From Segetibacter koreensis DSM 18137 (GTDB lineage: Bacteria; Bacteroidota; Bacteroidia; Chitinophagales; Chitinophagaceae): a stretch of 64,000 nt of DNA. The notes under the pieces are model-generated. The model saw nothing but the letters and a program-made list of their open reading frames with translations. It searched no databases and was not told the DNA's origin. The stretch lies in contig NZ_KB893318.1 of the NCBI RefSeq assembly GCF_000374045.1, positions 63,133-127,132 of the forward strand, read 5' to 3'. Of the stretch, positions 1 to 8,181 are shown piece by piece. Made by a program: the position numbers and the translations under genes. How positions within the stretch are numbered: the stretch's first letter is position 1; each line of letters starts with the position of its first letter.

Positions 1-173
1 ATCAAGGCGCGGAACTTGTAGCGTCTGTACTAAGTGACGAAAGATTATGGGAAACAGACCTTACAGTTTTAAATAAATTTAAAGAAACAGTTGCAGCTAA
101 CCTGCAACAAATGCAGAATGGTGAAGTAAGACAGGCAATTAACGAAGTGCTGGCACAAAAAGAATTGTTGTAA
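1..173 (+). CDS. uxaB: C-terminal end of tagaturonate reductase (partial)
   Basis: The frame is open from base 3 to a TAA at 171-173 and gives about 56 residues, beginning QGAELVASVLSDERLWETDL and ending QKELL. The text 'DERLWETDLTVL' and the closing amphipathic helix resemble the C-terminus of UxaB-type mannitol dehydrogenase family enzymes, which reduce D-tagaturonate to D-altronate with NADH in galacturonate breakdown. Only 11 bases separate its stop from uxaA, whose product uses the altronate made here, so the two are almost certainly one operon. The rest of the gene lies before the window. The call leans on operon context as much as on sequence. Confidence 0.7.
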   Translation, partial: QGAELVASVLSDERLWETDLTVLNKFKETVAANLQQMQNGEVRQAINEVLAQKELL

Positions 174-184
174 AGATTGAAATT

Positions 185-1837
185 ATGAAAAAGAGTATTT
201 TAAAGGTTCACCCAAACGACAATGTAATTGTTGCGCTTCGTGGCCTTGCAAAAGGAGAACAGGTTGCCTTAAACGGGCATACATATACATTGGCAGAAGA
301 TGTGGCTGCCAAACATAAATTTACAGAGCATGATTTAGCACCGGGAGACAAGGTGACAATGTATGGTGTTTTGGTAGGTAAAGCTCAAAAAGAAATTCCG
401 GCCGGAACGAGAATATCAACTAGCAATGTAAAACATGCGTCTACAGAATTTGAATTAGGAAACCGCAGAACAAACTGGCGTGTACCCGATGTATCAAAAT
501 TTACTGGTCGCACTTTTAAAGGATTTCACCGAAGCGATGGGAGTGTAGGTACAGCTAATCATTGGGTAGTAATTCCGATGGTTTTTTGTGAGAATAATAA
601 TGTGGAAGTTTTAAAAGAAAGCCTGCTTGATGAACTGGGATTTTCGCGTCCGAAGAAATACAACCGTTTTGCACAGCAGTTGAAGGAATTATACGCTTCC
701 GGACGGTCGGTACAGGATATACTGAATGTTCAATTTCGAGAAGATGAGCAAGTAACAAAAAGTGAACGGTTATTTCAGAATATTGACGGGGTAAAATTTA
801 TTTCTCACCAGGGTGGGTGCGGGGGAACCCGGCAAGATGCACAAGCTTTATGTGGCTTACTTGCAGGATATATTACTCATCCTAATGTTGCCGGAGCAAC
901 TGTGTTAAGTCTGGGTTGCCAGAATGCACAAGTGGCAATGCTTGAAGAAGAAATCGCAAAACGCTCACCCAATTTTGATAAGCCTTTATATATTTTAGAG
1001 CAGCAAAAAATAGGTACTGAAACAGATCTTATATCACAGGCACTTAAGCAAACCTTCGCGGGCCTTATGATAGCTAACCAGGTTGAAAGGGAAGATGCGC
1101 CCATCAGTAAGCTATGCCTTGGTCTTGAGTGTGGTGGTTCTGATGGTTTTTCAGGAATTTCTGCAAACCCTGCTATTGGTTATACCAGTGATTTGCTGGT
1201 TGCGTGTGGTGGCTCTGTTATACTTTCCGAATTTCCTGAATTGTGTGGGGTAGAGCAGGAGCTAAGTGACCGTTGCGTCGATGAAAATAAAGCGGTTCGA
1301 TTCATAGATATAATGCGTCGATATAATGAGAGAGCAAAAGAGGTAGGTTCAGGGTTTGATATGAATCCTTCTCCCGGAAATATAAAAGATGGCTTAATTA
1401 CAGATGCTATAAAATCTGCCGGAGCAGCTAAAAAAGGTGGCACCTCACCTGTTACCGATGTATTGGATTATCCTGAAAAAGTTTCAAAGGCGGGATTGAA
1501 TTTGTTGTGTACTCCTGGTAATGATGTGGAATCTACCACTGCCGAAGTAGCCGCAGGTGCAAATGTTGTATTGTTTACAACTGGACTTGGCACGCCTACG
1601 GGCAATCCTGTTGCTCCGGTAATTAAACTGTCAAGCAATACCAAATTGTACGAAAAAATGCAGGATATTATTGATATTAACACCGGAACAATTATAGAAG
1701 GTGAAGAGACAATTGAGCAGGCAGGAGAAAGAATTCTTGATTTTGTAATTAAGGTGGCAAGTGGAGAAATTGTAGCAAAATCCGTAAAAAACGGCCAGGA
1801 AGATTTCATTCCCTGGAAGCGCGGCGTTAGTTTGTAA
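185..1837 (+). CDS. uxaA: Altronate dehydratase
   Basis: UxaA dehydrates D-altronate to 2-keto-3-deoxygluconate, the step after UxaB in galacturonate catabolism, in the cytoplasm. The 550-residue protein has an N-terminal SAF-type domain (about residues 5-90) followed by the large UxaA/GarD domain. Family hallmarks visible are the Gly/Cys-rich HQGGCGGTRQDA segment, LGCQNAQ, GLECGGSDGFSGISANPA, and the C-terminal stretch with CTPGNDVESTT and FTTGLGTPTGNP. The conserved cysteines are those expected for iron-dependent members. Length is near that of the E. coli enzyme plus short insertions. It starts at ATG, 11 bases after the uxaB stop, and a RhaM-type mutarotase follows. Confidence 0.95.
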   Translation: MKKSILKVHPNDNVIVALRGLAKGEQVALNGHTYTLAEDVAAKHKFTEHDLAPGDKVTMYGVLVGKAQKEIPAGTRISTSNVKHASTEFELGNRRTNWRVPDVSKFTGRTFKGFHRSDGSVGTANHWVVIPMVFCENNNVEVLKESLLDELGFSRPKKYNRFAQQLKELYASGRSVQDILNVQFREDEQVTKSERLFQNIDGVKFISHQGGCGGTRQDAQALCGLLAGYITHPNVAGATVLSLGCQNAQVAMLEEEIAKRSPNFDKPLYILEQQKIGTETDLISQALKQTFAGLMIANQVEREDAPISKLCLGLECGGSDGFSGISANPAIGYTSDLLVACGGSVILSEFPELCGVEQELSDRCVDENKAVRFIDIMRRYNERAKEVGSGFDMNPSPGNIKDGLITDAIKSAGAAKKGGTSPVTDVLDYPEKVSKAGLNLLCTPGNDVESTTAEVAAGANVVLFTTGLGTPTGNPVAPVIKLSSNTKLYEKMQDIIDINTGTIIEGEETIEQAGERILDFVIKVASGEIVAKSVKNGQEDFIPWKRGVSL

Positions 1838-1848
1838 AATAAAATGAT

Positions 1849-1917
1849 TAGTAACTGGTGAGTGTAGGTAACTAGTAATCCCAACCATCCACTTACAACT
1901 CACTGTCACAACTCACT
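1849..1917 (+). repeat. Intergenic imperfect hairpin of heptad-like GAGTG/CACTC units
   Basis: Between uxaA and the mutarotase gene, the left half is rich in TGGTGAGTG-type units and the right half in their complements. CAACTCACT occurs twice, at 1896-1904 and 1909-1917. The halves can fold on each other imperfectly. Part of the right half (ACTTACAACTCAC) recurs nearly unchanged at 25770-25784 (ACTTACACAACTCAC). Function unknown; it ends two bases before the next start codon. Confidence 0.4.
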
Positions 1918-1919
1918 AT

Positions 1920-2258
1920 ATGAAAAGATATTGTTTGGCATTAGACCTTATTGACGACCCGGCATTGATAGAAGAGTACGAATATTGGCATAAAAAAGAA
2001 AACAGGCGTCCCGAAATAATGAAAAGCATTTCAGACGCTGGTATCTCTAATATGGAAATCTATCGTACGGGGAACCGCCTCTTTATGATAATGGAAGTAG
2101 AGGATGATTTTAGCTTTGAAAGAAAAGGGAAGATGGACGCGGAGAATCCAAAAGTGCAGGATTGGGAAAACTTTGTATGGAAGTTTCAAAAACCCCTCGA
2201 ATGGGCAAAGCCCGGAGAAAAGTGGGTATTGATGGATAAAATATTTGAACTGAAATAG
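1920..2258 (+). CDS. L-rhamnose mutarotase (RhaM) family protein
   Basis: This 112-residue protein belongs to the RhaM family of small dimeric sugar anomerases, which interconvert alpha and beta forms of L-rhamnose or related sugars. Tyr20 and His24 in EEYEYWH match the Tyr-x3-His arrangement of E. coli RhaM (Tyr18, His22). The following RRPEI, the AGISNMEIYR strand and the FMIMEVEDDF strand also fit the family. It is 82 bases after uxaA on the same strand, so it probably serves uronate or deoxy-sugar catabolism rather than a rhamnose operon; no rhaA, rhaB or rhaD is in view. The exact sugar cannot be read from sequence. Confidence 0.85.
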   Translation: MKRYCLALDLIDDPALIEEYEYWHKKENRRPEIMKSISDAGISNMEIYRTGNRLFMIMEVEDDFSFERKGKMDAENPKVQDWENFVWKFQKPLEWAKPGEKWVLMDKIFELK

Positions 2259-2342
2259 ATTTTTGAGACAGGTGTTATGACCATCTTTTGCAAGGCCAAT
2301 AAAATTTTAATTGTGCCTTTTCAGTAAGAATAATGTTTGGTT

Positions 2343-3263
2343 TTAATCAACCATAAAATCTGCATTATCTTTGCTAAGCCTTTCAACTTTTTCTCCTGCC
2401 ATTTCCCTTAATGTAAACTCAATCGTATTACTCATCGCGTTTAAAGCCAGGTCATTTGGGGCAACTCCAAATGGTTCTTCTATTTCATATACAATTGCAT
2501 CCAATGCCATGAACGTGTAAGCAATAAAGACAACAATAAGCGGAGTCATCCAGCCGATACTATCTACCAAACCAAAGGGCAGCAGGAAACAATACATATA
2601 AACGGTGCGATGCAGCATCACTTTATAAGTAAAAGGGATAGGGGTACCCGCTATTCTTTCGCATCCTCCGGCAATAGTTGAAAGATTATTAAGATTATAA
2701 TCAAATGCTGCTAGTGTAATAGAATCTATTTTTCCTTCTTTTCTTCCTTTTTCAAGCCATTTACCCATTTGCTGCATGATAATAATAGGCTTAAACTGAA
2801 TGTTTTGCAGAGATTGCGAAAGGTGCAACGGTAAAAGTCGTTGCATATCTGCAGAAGAATCAGTTTGCCTCAACTGGTGTTTCAATGCATGTACAAAAGC
2901 AATTAACAAGTGTAAAAAGTCCTTTAGTTCAGGTGCGCCGGCTTCATAACCGCCCATGGTCGAAGCCTGACGATATAACGAACGGGTATCATTTAATAAC
3001 GCTCCCCAAAGTTTGCGTCCTTCCCAAAAACGATCGTAACTGGCATTATTATAAAAACCTAAAAAAATAGCCAGGGCAATACCTATTAAAGTAAAGGGTG
3101 ACGCATTAAGAGGGACTTTGTAATGCAAAAACTCGCCATGATAATATACAACTATCATCGAAAGAATTAGCAGCACCAGCAGCCGGGGTAGTATCTGGGG
3201 CAAAACCGATCCCTGCCATACAAAAAGCAACCTAAACCAATTTTGTCTATCCCTGGTAATCAT
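2343..3263 (-). CDS. Bestrophin-family anion channel
   Basis: A 306-residue membrane protein of the bestrophin/UPF0187 family, whose bacterial members form pentameric ion channels in the inner membrane. The segment NNASYDRFWEGRKLWGALL (about residues 72-90) carries the family pattern R-F-W-E-G-R-x-x-W-G. Hydrophobic helices lie at about 25-42 and 56-71, with another pair near 225-260 (the MYCFLLPFGLVDSIGWMTPLIVVFIAY area). Late IEEPFG followed by a cytoplasmic helix also matches the family, where it forms part of the Ca-binding or gating region. It converges with the mutarotase gene. Ion selectivity cannot be told from sequence. Confidence 0.9.
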   Translation of the reverse strand: MITRDRQNWFRLLFVWQGSVLPQILPRLLVLLILSMIVVYYHGEFLHYKVPLNASPFTLIGIALAIFLGFYNNASYDRFWEGRKLWGALLNDTRSLYRQASTMGGYEAGAPELKDFLHLLIAFVHALKHQLRQTDSSADMQRLLPLHLSQSLQNIQFKPIIIMQQMGKWLEKGRKEGKIDSITLAAFDYNLNNLSTIAGGCERIAGTPIPFTYKVMLHRTVYMYCFLLPFGLVDSIGWMTPLIVVFIAYTFMALDAIVYEIEEPFGVAPNDLALNAMSNTIEFTLREMAGEKVERLSKDNADFMVD

Positions 3264-3275
3264 ATTCTTTTAATT

Positions 3276-3321
3276 CGTCCTTAAATAATTATAAACAGCT
3301 TGCTTTCTGTTGCAAAGGACG
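3276..3321. repeat. Inverted repeat upstream of the bestrophin gene
   Basis: CGTCCTT (3276-3282) and AAGGACG (3315-3321) form a 7-bp stem, with a second ACAG/CTGT pairing inside. It sits 13 bases upstream of the bestrophin start codon (minus strand), so it may be a 5' leader hairpin or a terminator of the DUF1080 gene. Pairing was read by eye; no T-run follows. Confidence 0.3.
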
Positions 3322-3434
3322 GATAAGTAACACAATAAGAATACTTATGAAATAAAAATTTTCTTTTGTTGTATTAGTCTTATAACAGCTCTGGCAATTT
3401 TAATTGTGTATAAAGAACACCGGCTAAGACAAAA

Positions 3435-4223
3435 TCAATATTCCATGATCTCGATCTTGCGAAAGTCCATAGGATGACTATTTGATTGCAGGGAAATGTA
3501 TCCGTCCTTCACTAAATCGTTTCCTGCTACGATAAAGTTTTTTGCAAACTCATTTGTAGCATCGTATCTCGGATTTTCGAATTGAATTATTTGTTCACCA
3601 TTTACAAAATGAGTGATTTTTCCATTACGGACATCAATTTCAGCCGTTATCCATTCGTCACCGTTAAAAGTTCTTTTTACAGTAGGAGTTGTACAATTAG
3701 ATGTATTTCTTTTTCCATCAATTTCTACAAACATTCCTGAAGTACATATTTCACCTGTTGGCCGCTCTTCTTTACCATTTCCTCCGTGAAGATTATATTC
3801 GAGGCAAACAGGGAAAGGCTGGTTTAAACCAACTGAAGCCGGAGCCTGGCAATGATATTGTATACCACCATCCTTAAATCCCCATGACGGTGCACCCGGT
3901 GTTGTATCTCCTACAAATCTATACTCTACTCTTAACCTATAATTAGTAAATTTTTTGTTGTAATACAAAGCGCCAAACCTGTTTTTGAAACTGTCATATT
4001 GATCATACCTTGTGCTGAGAATCGCGTTTTCAACCCTGAACGTATTGCCAAAATTTTCACCAAGTTTATGACCGGTTATTTTGGGTGTCCAGTTATCAAG
4101 GTTCTTTCCGTTAAACAGGCTTACCCACTTTTTAGTATCCTTTTGGTTAATAGAGACTTTTTTCGAATCATAGGATTGTAGAAGAAAAGGTAGAAAAATT
4201 AAAACCAGTCGGAAATGTTTCAT
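3435..4223 (-). CDS. Secreted DUF1080 (3-keto-disaccharide hydrolase) domain protein
   Basis: A 262-residue exported protein with a hydrophobic signal (about residues 4-18), probably cleaved or anchored near 18-22. The body is one DUF1080 concanavalin-like jelly-roll: the hallmark LFNGKNLDNW (36-45), then FGALYYNKKFTNYRLRVEYRF, GGIQYHCQ, a GEICTSGMFVEIDG stretch, and a terminal ISLQSNSHPMDFRKIEI. Members of this family have been assigned to hydrolysis of 3-keto-glycosides made by Gfo/Idh-type oxidoreductases. A Gfo/Idh/MocA enzyme is in this window at 37.4 kb, though not adjacent. It is transcribed divergently from ppc. Confidence 0.9.
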   Translation of the reverse strand: MKHFRLVLIFLPFLLQSYDSKKVSINQKDTKKWVSLFNGKNLDNWTPKITGHKLGENFGNTFRVENAILSTRYDQYDSFKNRFGALYYNKKFTNYRLRVEYRFVGDTTPGAPSWGFKDGGIQYHCQAPASVGLNQPFPVCLEYNLHGGNGKEERPTGEICTSGMFVEIDGKRNTSNCTTPTVKRTFNGDEWITAEIDVRNGKITHFVNGEQIIQFENPRYDATNEFAKNFIVAGNDLVKDGYISLQSNSHPMDFRKIEIMEY

Positions 4224-4522
4224 ATTGTAAAGATGTATTTAGAATGATAGATGATTTCAAAACCTGTCCTGCTTACTCGTTACTTATTGCTTGATTTAAA
4301 TGCTTCTATAAGGAATTAGGTTCCGTTTCAAATATAATTGAAAAAGCACTTAAAAAAATTTTAACCATTGAAACAGGTTTAACCGTGCCATTGTAGCTTT
4401 TTCTAAATAACTTGCAACTCTCAAAACCTGTTGGTTCGCTTATATCGGTTTTTTTAGAATGTTTTTTTTATCTCGACGATGTTTGCCTTTTAAAAAACCA
4501 ATAGTGGTAAATAAATATAATT
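4224..4522. other. Divergent intergenic region, DUF1080 gene / ppc
   Basis: About 300 AT-rich bases hold the divergent promoters of the two flanking genes. A GATGTTTG at about 4478-4485 resembles the Bacteroidota -7 box TAnnTTTG with one mismatch and would give ppc a leader of about 35 bases. No coding frame or strong hairpin was seen. Confidence 0.4.
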
Positions 4523-7102
4523 ATGGATTTAAATTTCTCAGACCAGCTCCAGCTTTTTAAAAACAATGTTGCAATTAAGTTTCAATTGTTCAACAGCCTG
4601 TTTATCTCATTACCTTTTCACCGTGTTGAAAATACAGGCATACATCTGTCGTTATTATTAGAAAACTGCACCGAAGGGTATAAGCGAGGCGAAAGTCCCC
4701 AGCAAATTATTGAAACTTTTTTTGAGCGATATACAAGTTACGAGAACGAAAAAGAGAAAAACGACCTGCTTTTCCGTTTTATACATTATGTTGAGCGGCA
4801 GGTGGTTTTGTTTGATGCGCTCGAAGATTCTGCCTATAAAGAAGTGATAGATATAAACGGACCAGGCACGCTTAAGCATCTTACCTCAGAAGTTATTCAA
4901 ACTTCTTTGCAGGATAAGCTGGCTGAGAAGCTGAAAGATTTTTCAGTTAAACTGGTGCTTACCGCTCACCCTACCCAGTTCTACCCCGGATCTGTTTTGG
5001 GCATCATCAACGATCTCTCAATGGCTTTGAAAGATAACGAGATCAGCAAGGTAAATATGTACCTGCAGCAACTGGCAAAAACGCCTTTCTTAAACAAAGA
5101 AAAACCCACACCATACGATGAGGCAATGAGCCTGCTCTGGTTTATGGAAAACGTTTTCTATTTTGCAATAGGGCAGATGATCACAGATGTTACCTCTCAG
5201 TTTCCTGAAACAATGAAGTATCATCACCCGATAATGGGGATGGGTTTTTGGCCGGGTGGCGACCGCGATGGTAACCCTAATGTAAATACAGAAACCACGC
5301 TAAAGGTTGCAAATGCATTAAGATCAAGTATTATAAAATCTTACTATCGTGATGTAAGAAGAATTAAAAAAAGGCTTACTTTTAAAGGCGTTGATACCAT
5401 TCTTGCAGCCCTGGAAAACCTTTTGTACACAAATATTTTTGTTCCAGGAAACCTTACTGAAGTCTCTAAAGAAAAAATTCTTGATGCACTTGAGAAGGCA
5501 AAAGAAATTACCTTATCAGACCACAATGGTTTGTTTGTCTCGTTAATTGAAAACATCATAAATAAAGTGCACGTTTTCGGGCTGCATTTTGCTGCGATTG
5601 ATATACGGCAAGATAGTTCAGTACACACCTCCTTACTGGATTTAATTGCAGAAAGGGAAGAAGTGTTGCCGCACGATTATGCTTCTCTTACAGAGCAGGA
5701 GAAGATAGACTTACTGGTAAATATTGAAGGCATTGCTGATCCTGAAAAATATGAGGAAGGTGTATTAAGAGACACTTTAAAATCTATAAGTGCTATTAAG
5801 ACGATACAGCAGTATAACGGGCAGGAGGGGTGCAACCGTTATATAATCAGTCAATGCAACAGTGCTTTGAATGTTTTAGAAGTGTACGCCCTTTTCTTAT
5901 TAAGCAATTGGAAAAAAGAACAGTTAACAGTTGATATTGTTCCCTTGTTTGAAACTGTTGAAGATCTTAAAAATGCATCAGGAATTATGGCTTCTTTATA
6001 TGAAAATAAGGTATATAAAGATCACCTTGCAAGAAGGGGCAATACGCAGACGATTATGCTAGGCTTCTCTGATGGTACCAAAGATGGTGGTTACCTGATG
6101 GCGAACTGGAGCATATATAAAGCAAAAAGAGAATTAACGCAGATTTCTAAAAAATACGAAATAGATGTAATTTTCTTTGATGGCAGAGGCGGCCCTCCTG
6201 CAAGAGGTGGCGGAAAAAGTCATAAGTTTTATGCATCAATGGGTAAGGAAATATCTAATAAAGAAATACAACTGACCATACAGGGACAAACAGTAAGTTC
6301 AAGCTATGGAAGCATAGAAGCAGCCAGGTTCAATATGGAACAGCTATTAAACGCAGGAATCAGTAATGAACTTTTTTCAGATAAAGAAAAAACACTTACT
6401 GATGCTGAAGAGCAGGTGATGGATGAACTGGCAACAGAAAGTTTGAAGGCTTACGTTGACTTAAAAAATCATCCTGAGTTTATGAACTATCTTGCTAATA
6501 TAAGTCCCTTAAAATTTTACGGCGAAACCAATATTGGCAGCCGCCCGTCGAAACGGGGAACTTCTTCCAAACTTACTATCAAAGATCTTCGTGCTATCCC
6601 CTTTGTAGGATCCTGGAGCCAGTTAAAACAAAACCTGACTGGTTATTATGGTGTTGGTATTGCAATACAGGCGCTCGATAAAAAAGGCAAATTGAATGAA
6701 GTTAAGGAATTGTATAAAAATTCTTTATTCTTTAAAACACTTATAGATAATTGTGAAATGTCAATGAAAAAGTGTTTTTTCCCTTTGACAGCTTACCTTG
6801 CTGATGATCCGAAATATGGCGAGATGTGGAACCGGATTTACGAAGAATATAAACTGACAGAAAAATATGTTTTAGAGATTTCGGACAAGGATGAATTGAT
6901 GGGTGATTACCCTGTAGAATCATTATCTATACAGATGCGGGAAAAAATTGTGTTGCCACTTCTGACAATACAACAATATTGTATGGCGAAAATTCGTGAG
7001 TTGGATGAGAAACAGGCCTCCGATGAAGAAAAGCAGATTTACCAGAAGCTGGTGATGCGCTGTTCTTTCGGAATTATCAATGCCGGAAGAAACTCCGCTT
7101 AA
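4523..7102 (+). CDS. ppc: Phosphoenolpyruvate carboxylase
   Basis: PEP carboxylase adds bicarbonate to PEP to make oxaloacetate, refilling the TCA cycle. At 859 residues it has full family length. Catalytic motifs are intact: LTAHPTQ with His149, GFWPGGDRDGNPNV at 241-254, FDGRGGPPARGGG with D553-G554-R555-G556-G557, GQTVSSSYG, SRPSKR, and RAIPFVGSW. The C-terminal end (RCSFGIINAGRNSA) replaces the usual ...MRNTG but keeps the A-G-x-R-N core. It starts at ATG with an AT-rich leader, stands alone as a single gene, and is closed by a strong stem-loop. Allosteric regulation by aspartate or acetyl-CoA is possible but not shown here. Confidence 0.97.
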   Translation: MDLNFSDQLQLFKNNVAIKFQLFNSLFISLPFHRVENTGIHLSLLLENCTEGYKRGESPQQIIETFFERYTSYENEKEKNDLLFRFIHYVERQVVLFDALEDSAYKEVIDINGPGTLKHLTSEVIQTSLQDKLAEKLKDFSVKLVLTAHPTQFYPGSVLGIINDLSMALKDNEISKVNMYLQQLAKTPFLNKEKPTPYDEAMSLLWFMENVFYFAIGQMITDVTSQFPETMKYHHPIMGMGFWPGGDRDGNPNVNTETTLKVANALRSSIIKSYYRDVRRIKKRLTFKGVDTILAALENLLYTNIFVPGNLTEVSKEKILDALEKAKEITLSDHNGLFVSLIENIINKVHVFGLHFAAIDIRQDSSVHTSLLDLIAEREEVLPHDYASLTEQEKIDLLVNIEGIADPEKYEEGVLRDTLKSISAIKTIQQYNGQEGCNRYIISQCNSALNVLEVYALFLLSNWKKEQLTVDIVPLFETVEDLKNASGIMASLYENKVYKDHLARRGNTQTIMLGFSDGTKDGGYLMANWSIYKAKRELTQISKKYEIDVIFFDGRGGPPARGGGKSHKFYASMGKEISNKEIQLTIQGQTVSSSYGSIEAARFNMEQLLNAGISNELFSDKEKTLTDAEEQVMDELATESLKAYVDLKNHPEFMNYLANISPLKFYGETNIGSRPSKRGTSSKLTIKDLRAIPFVGSWSQLKQNLTGYYGVGIAIQALDKKGKLNEVKELYKNSLFFKTLIDNCEMSMKKCFFPLTAYLADDPKYGEMWNRIYEEYKLTEKYVLEISDKDELMGDYPVESLSIQMREKIVLPLLTIQQYCMAKIRELDEKQASDEEKQIYQKLVMRCSFGIINAGRNSA

Positions 7103-7138
7103 AGGTGATTTTATTGTAAATCTTTTTACAAAGGTTAA

Positions 7139-7190
7139 GGTTATAAGGAGCAAAGATTTTACTGAATTTCTTTATTTGCTCCTTATAACC
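7139..7190. terminator. Strong bidirectional terminator between ppc and the proline-rich peptide gene
   Basis: GGTTATAAGGAGCAAA (7139-7154) pairs perfectly over 16 bp with 7175-7190, with a 20-base loop. The outer ACAAAGGTTA is also complementary, but the left arm carries an extra six bases (AGGTTA repeated), so the stem is bulged. It lies between two convergent genes, with T-rich sequence on the ppc side. Confidence 0.8.
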
Positions 7191-7207
7191 TTTGTTTTAT
7201 AAATGGA

Positions 7208-7513
7208 TTAATCCTTAGCAGGAGGAGGTGGTGGTGCAGGAGGTGTTGCTAGGGGCGGAGGGGGAGGAGTTGCAGGCTGCTTATTTCCTTTTTTCTTCAT
7301 GTGCAAAGTACGTTTCTCATCAGATATGGTGGTTGTATCTGTAATAGCTTCATTTCCTTGCTTCCATTCTTTAGATTTATATTCCTTTTCCTTGCTTTCA
7401 GATTGCAAAATTGTGTCTTTATTTTTTTCAACTGTCGGCGAGGTTTCTTGTGCCTGTACCGTTATCGATGTAAATAGGCAAACTCCAATTGCTGCGTTTT
7501 GTAATAATTTCAT
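7208..7513 (-). CDS. Small secreted protein with proline-rich tail
   Basis: A 101-residue protein with a clear signal peptide (MKLLQNAAIGVCLFTSITVQA, cleavage near residue 21-22). A Lys/Glu/Thr-rich charged, probably disordered middle follows, then a tail with two runs of five prolines separated by short Ala/Thr-Pro segments. No known domain was recognised. Proline tails of this type occur on periplasmic or surface peptides, but no function can be assigned. Support for it being real: an ATG start, a good signal sequence and a strong terminator at its 3' side. The low-complexity tail could also be a drifting repeat. Confidence 0.6.
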   Translation of the reverse strand: MKLLQNAAIGVCLFTSITVQAQETSPTVEKNKDTILQSESKEKEYKSKEWKQGNEAITDTTTISDEKRTLHMKKKGNKQPATPPPPPLATPPAPPPPPAKD

Positions 7514-7629
7514 ATAGAAAGTTTAATATAAGATGCAGGCTTATCTTATTTCCATAGAAACTGCCTACATTGAGAATTATATAATGACCCAAATTTTATC
7601 AGAAAGAATGACAAAACAATTTCCTGGCT

Positions 7630-8181
7630 TCAATTATTCAAAAATAGCCGAATCGATCTTTCAGGAACTGGTAAATCTTTTTCCATTATATAATCGTTCA
7701 TAAAATATCCATTACCAATATCAATATCTTCTTCAGCAATAACTTTAAATCCATTTTTTTGATAAAACGTCTTAGCGATATTTTTACGGTTTACATTTAA
7801 TCTCAGTTTGGCTGCTCCCATACTCAATGCCTCTTTTTCAACAGTTTGCAATAAAGCTTTTCCTGCACCTGTTTTCTGGTCCGTTGGCAATACATACAAT
7901 TTTTCAAGTTTATAGATGCATTCATTTTTATGAGAAAAAGATGCAAAACCTATGTGATTAGATTCGTTAAAGGCTACCAAAAAACAATGTTGGTTATTCA
8001 TTTGTTGAAGAAGCGACGATGCACTGTAAAAAAGATCGATCATGTAACTTACCTGTTTTTCGCCTAAAATGTCTGTATATGCTACAGGCCAGGTTTTAGC
8101 AACAATATCCTGTATAAGTGGAATATCATTAAAAGTTGCAGTTCTAATGATTAGATCAGAAGAGAGGGAACCTTCGGTCAT
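7630..8181 (-). CDS. GNAT family N-acetyltransferase
   Basis: A 183-residue acetyltransferase of the GNAT fold. The acetyl-CoA pyrophosphate loop is visible as Q102-x2-G105-x-G107-x-A109 in VLPTDQKTGAGKALL, after beta-4 (IYKLEKLYV) and before LRLNVNRKN and FYQKNGFKV, the usual beta-5/alpha-4 end of the fold. The substrate is unknown. Its ATG lies inside the 3' end of the PrsW-type gene (26-base overlap), which suggests translational coupling. Confidence 0.9.
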   Translation of the reverse strand: MTEGSLSSDLIIRTATFNDIPLIQDIVAKTWPVAYTDILGEKQVSYMIDLFYSASSLLQQMNNQHCFLVAFNESNHIGFASFSHKNECIYKLEKLYVLPTDQKTGAGKALLQTVEKEALSMGAAKLRLNVNRKNIAKTFYQKNGFKVIAEEDIDIGNGYFMNDYIMEKDLPVPERSIRLFLNN

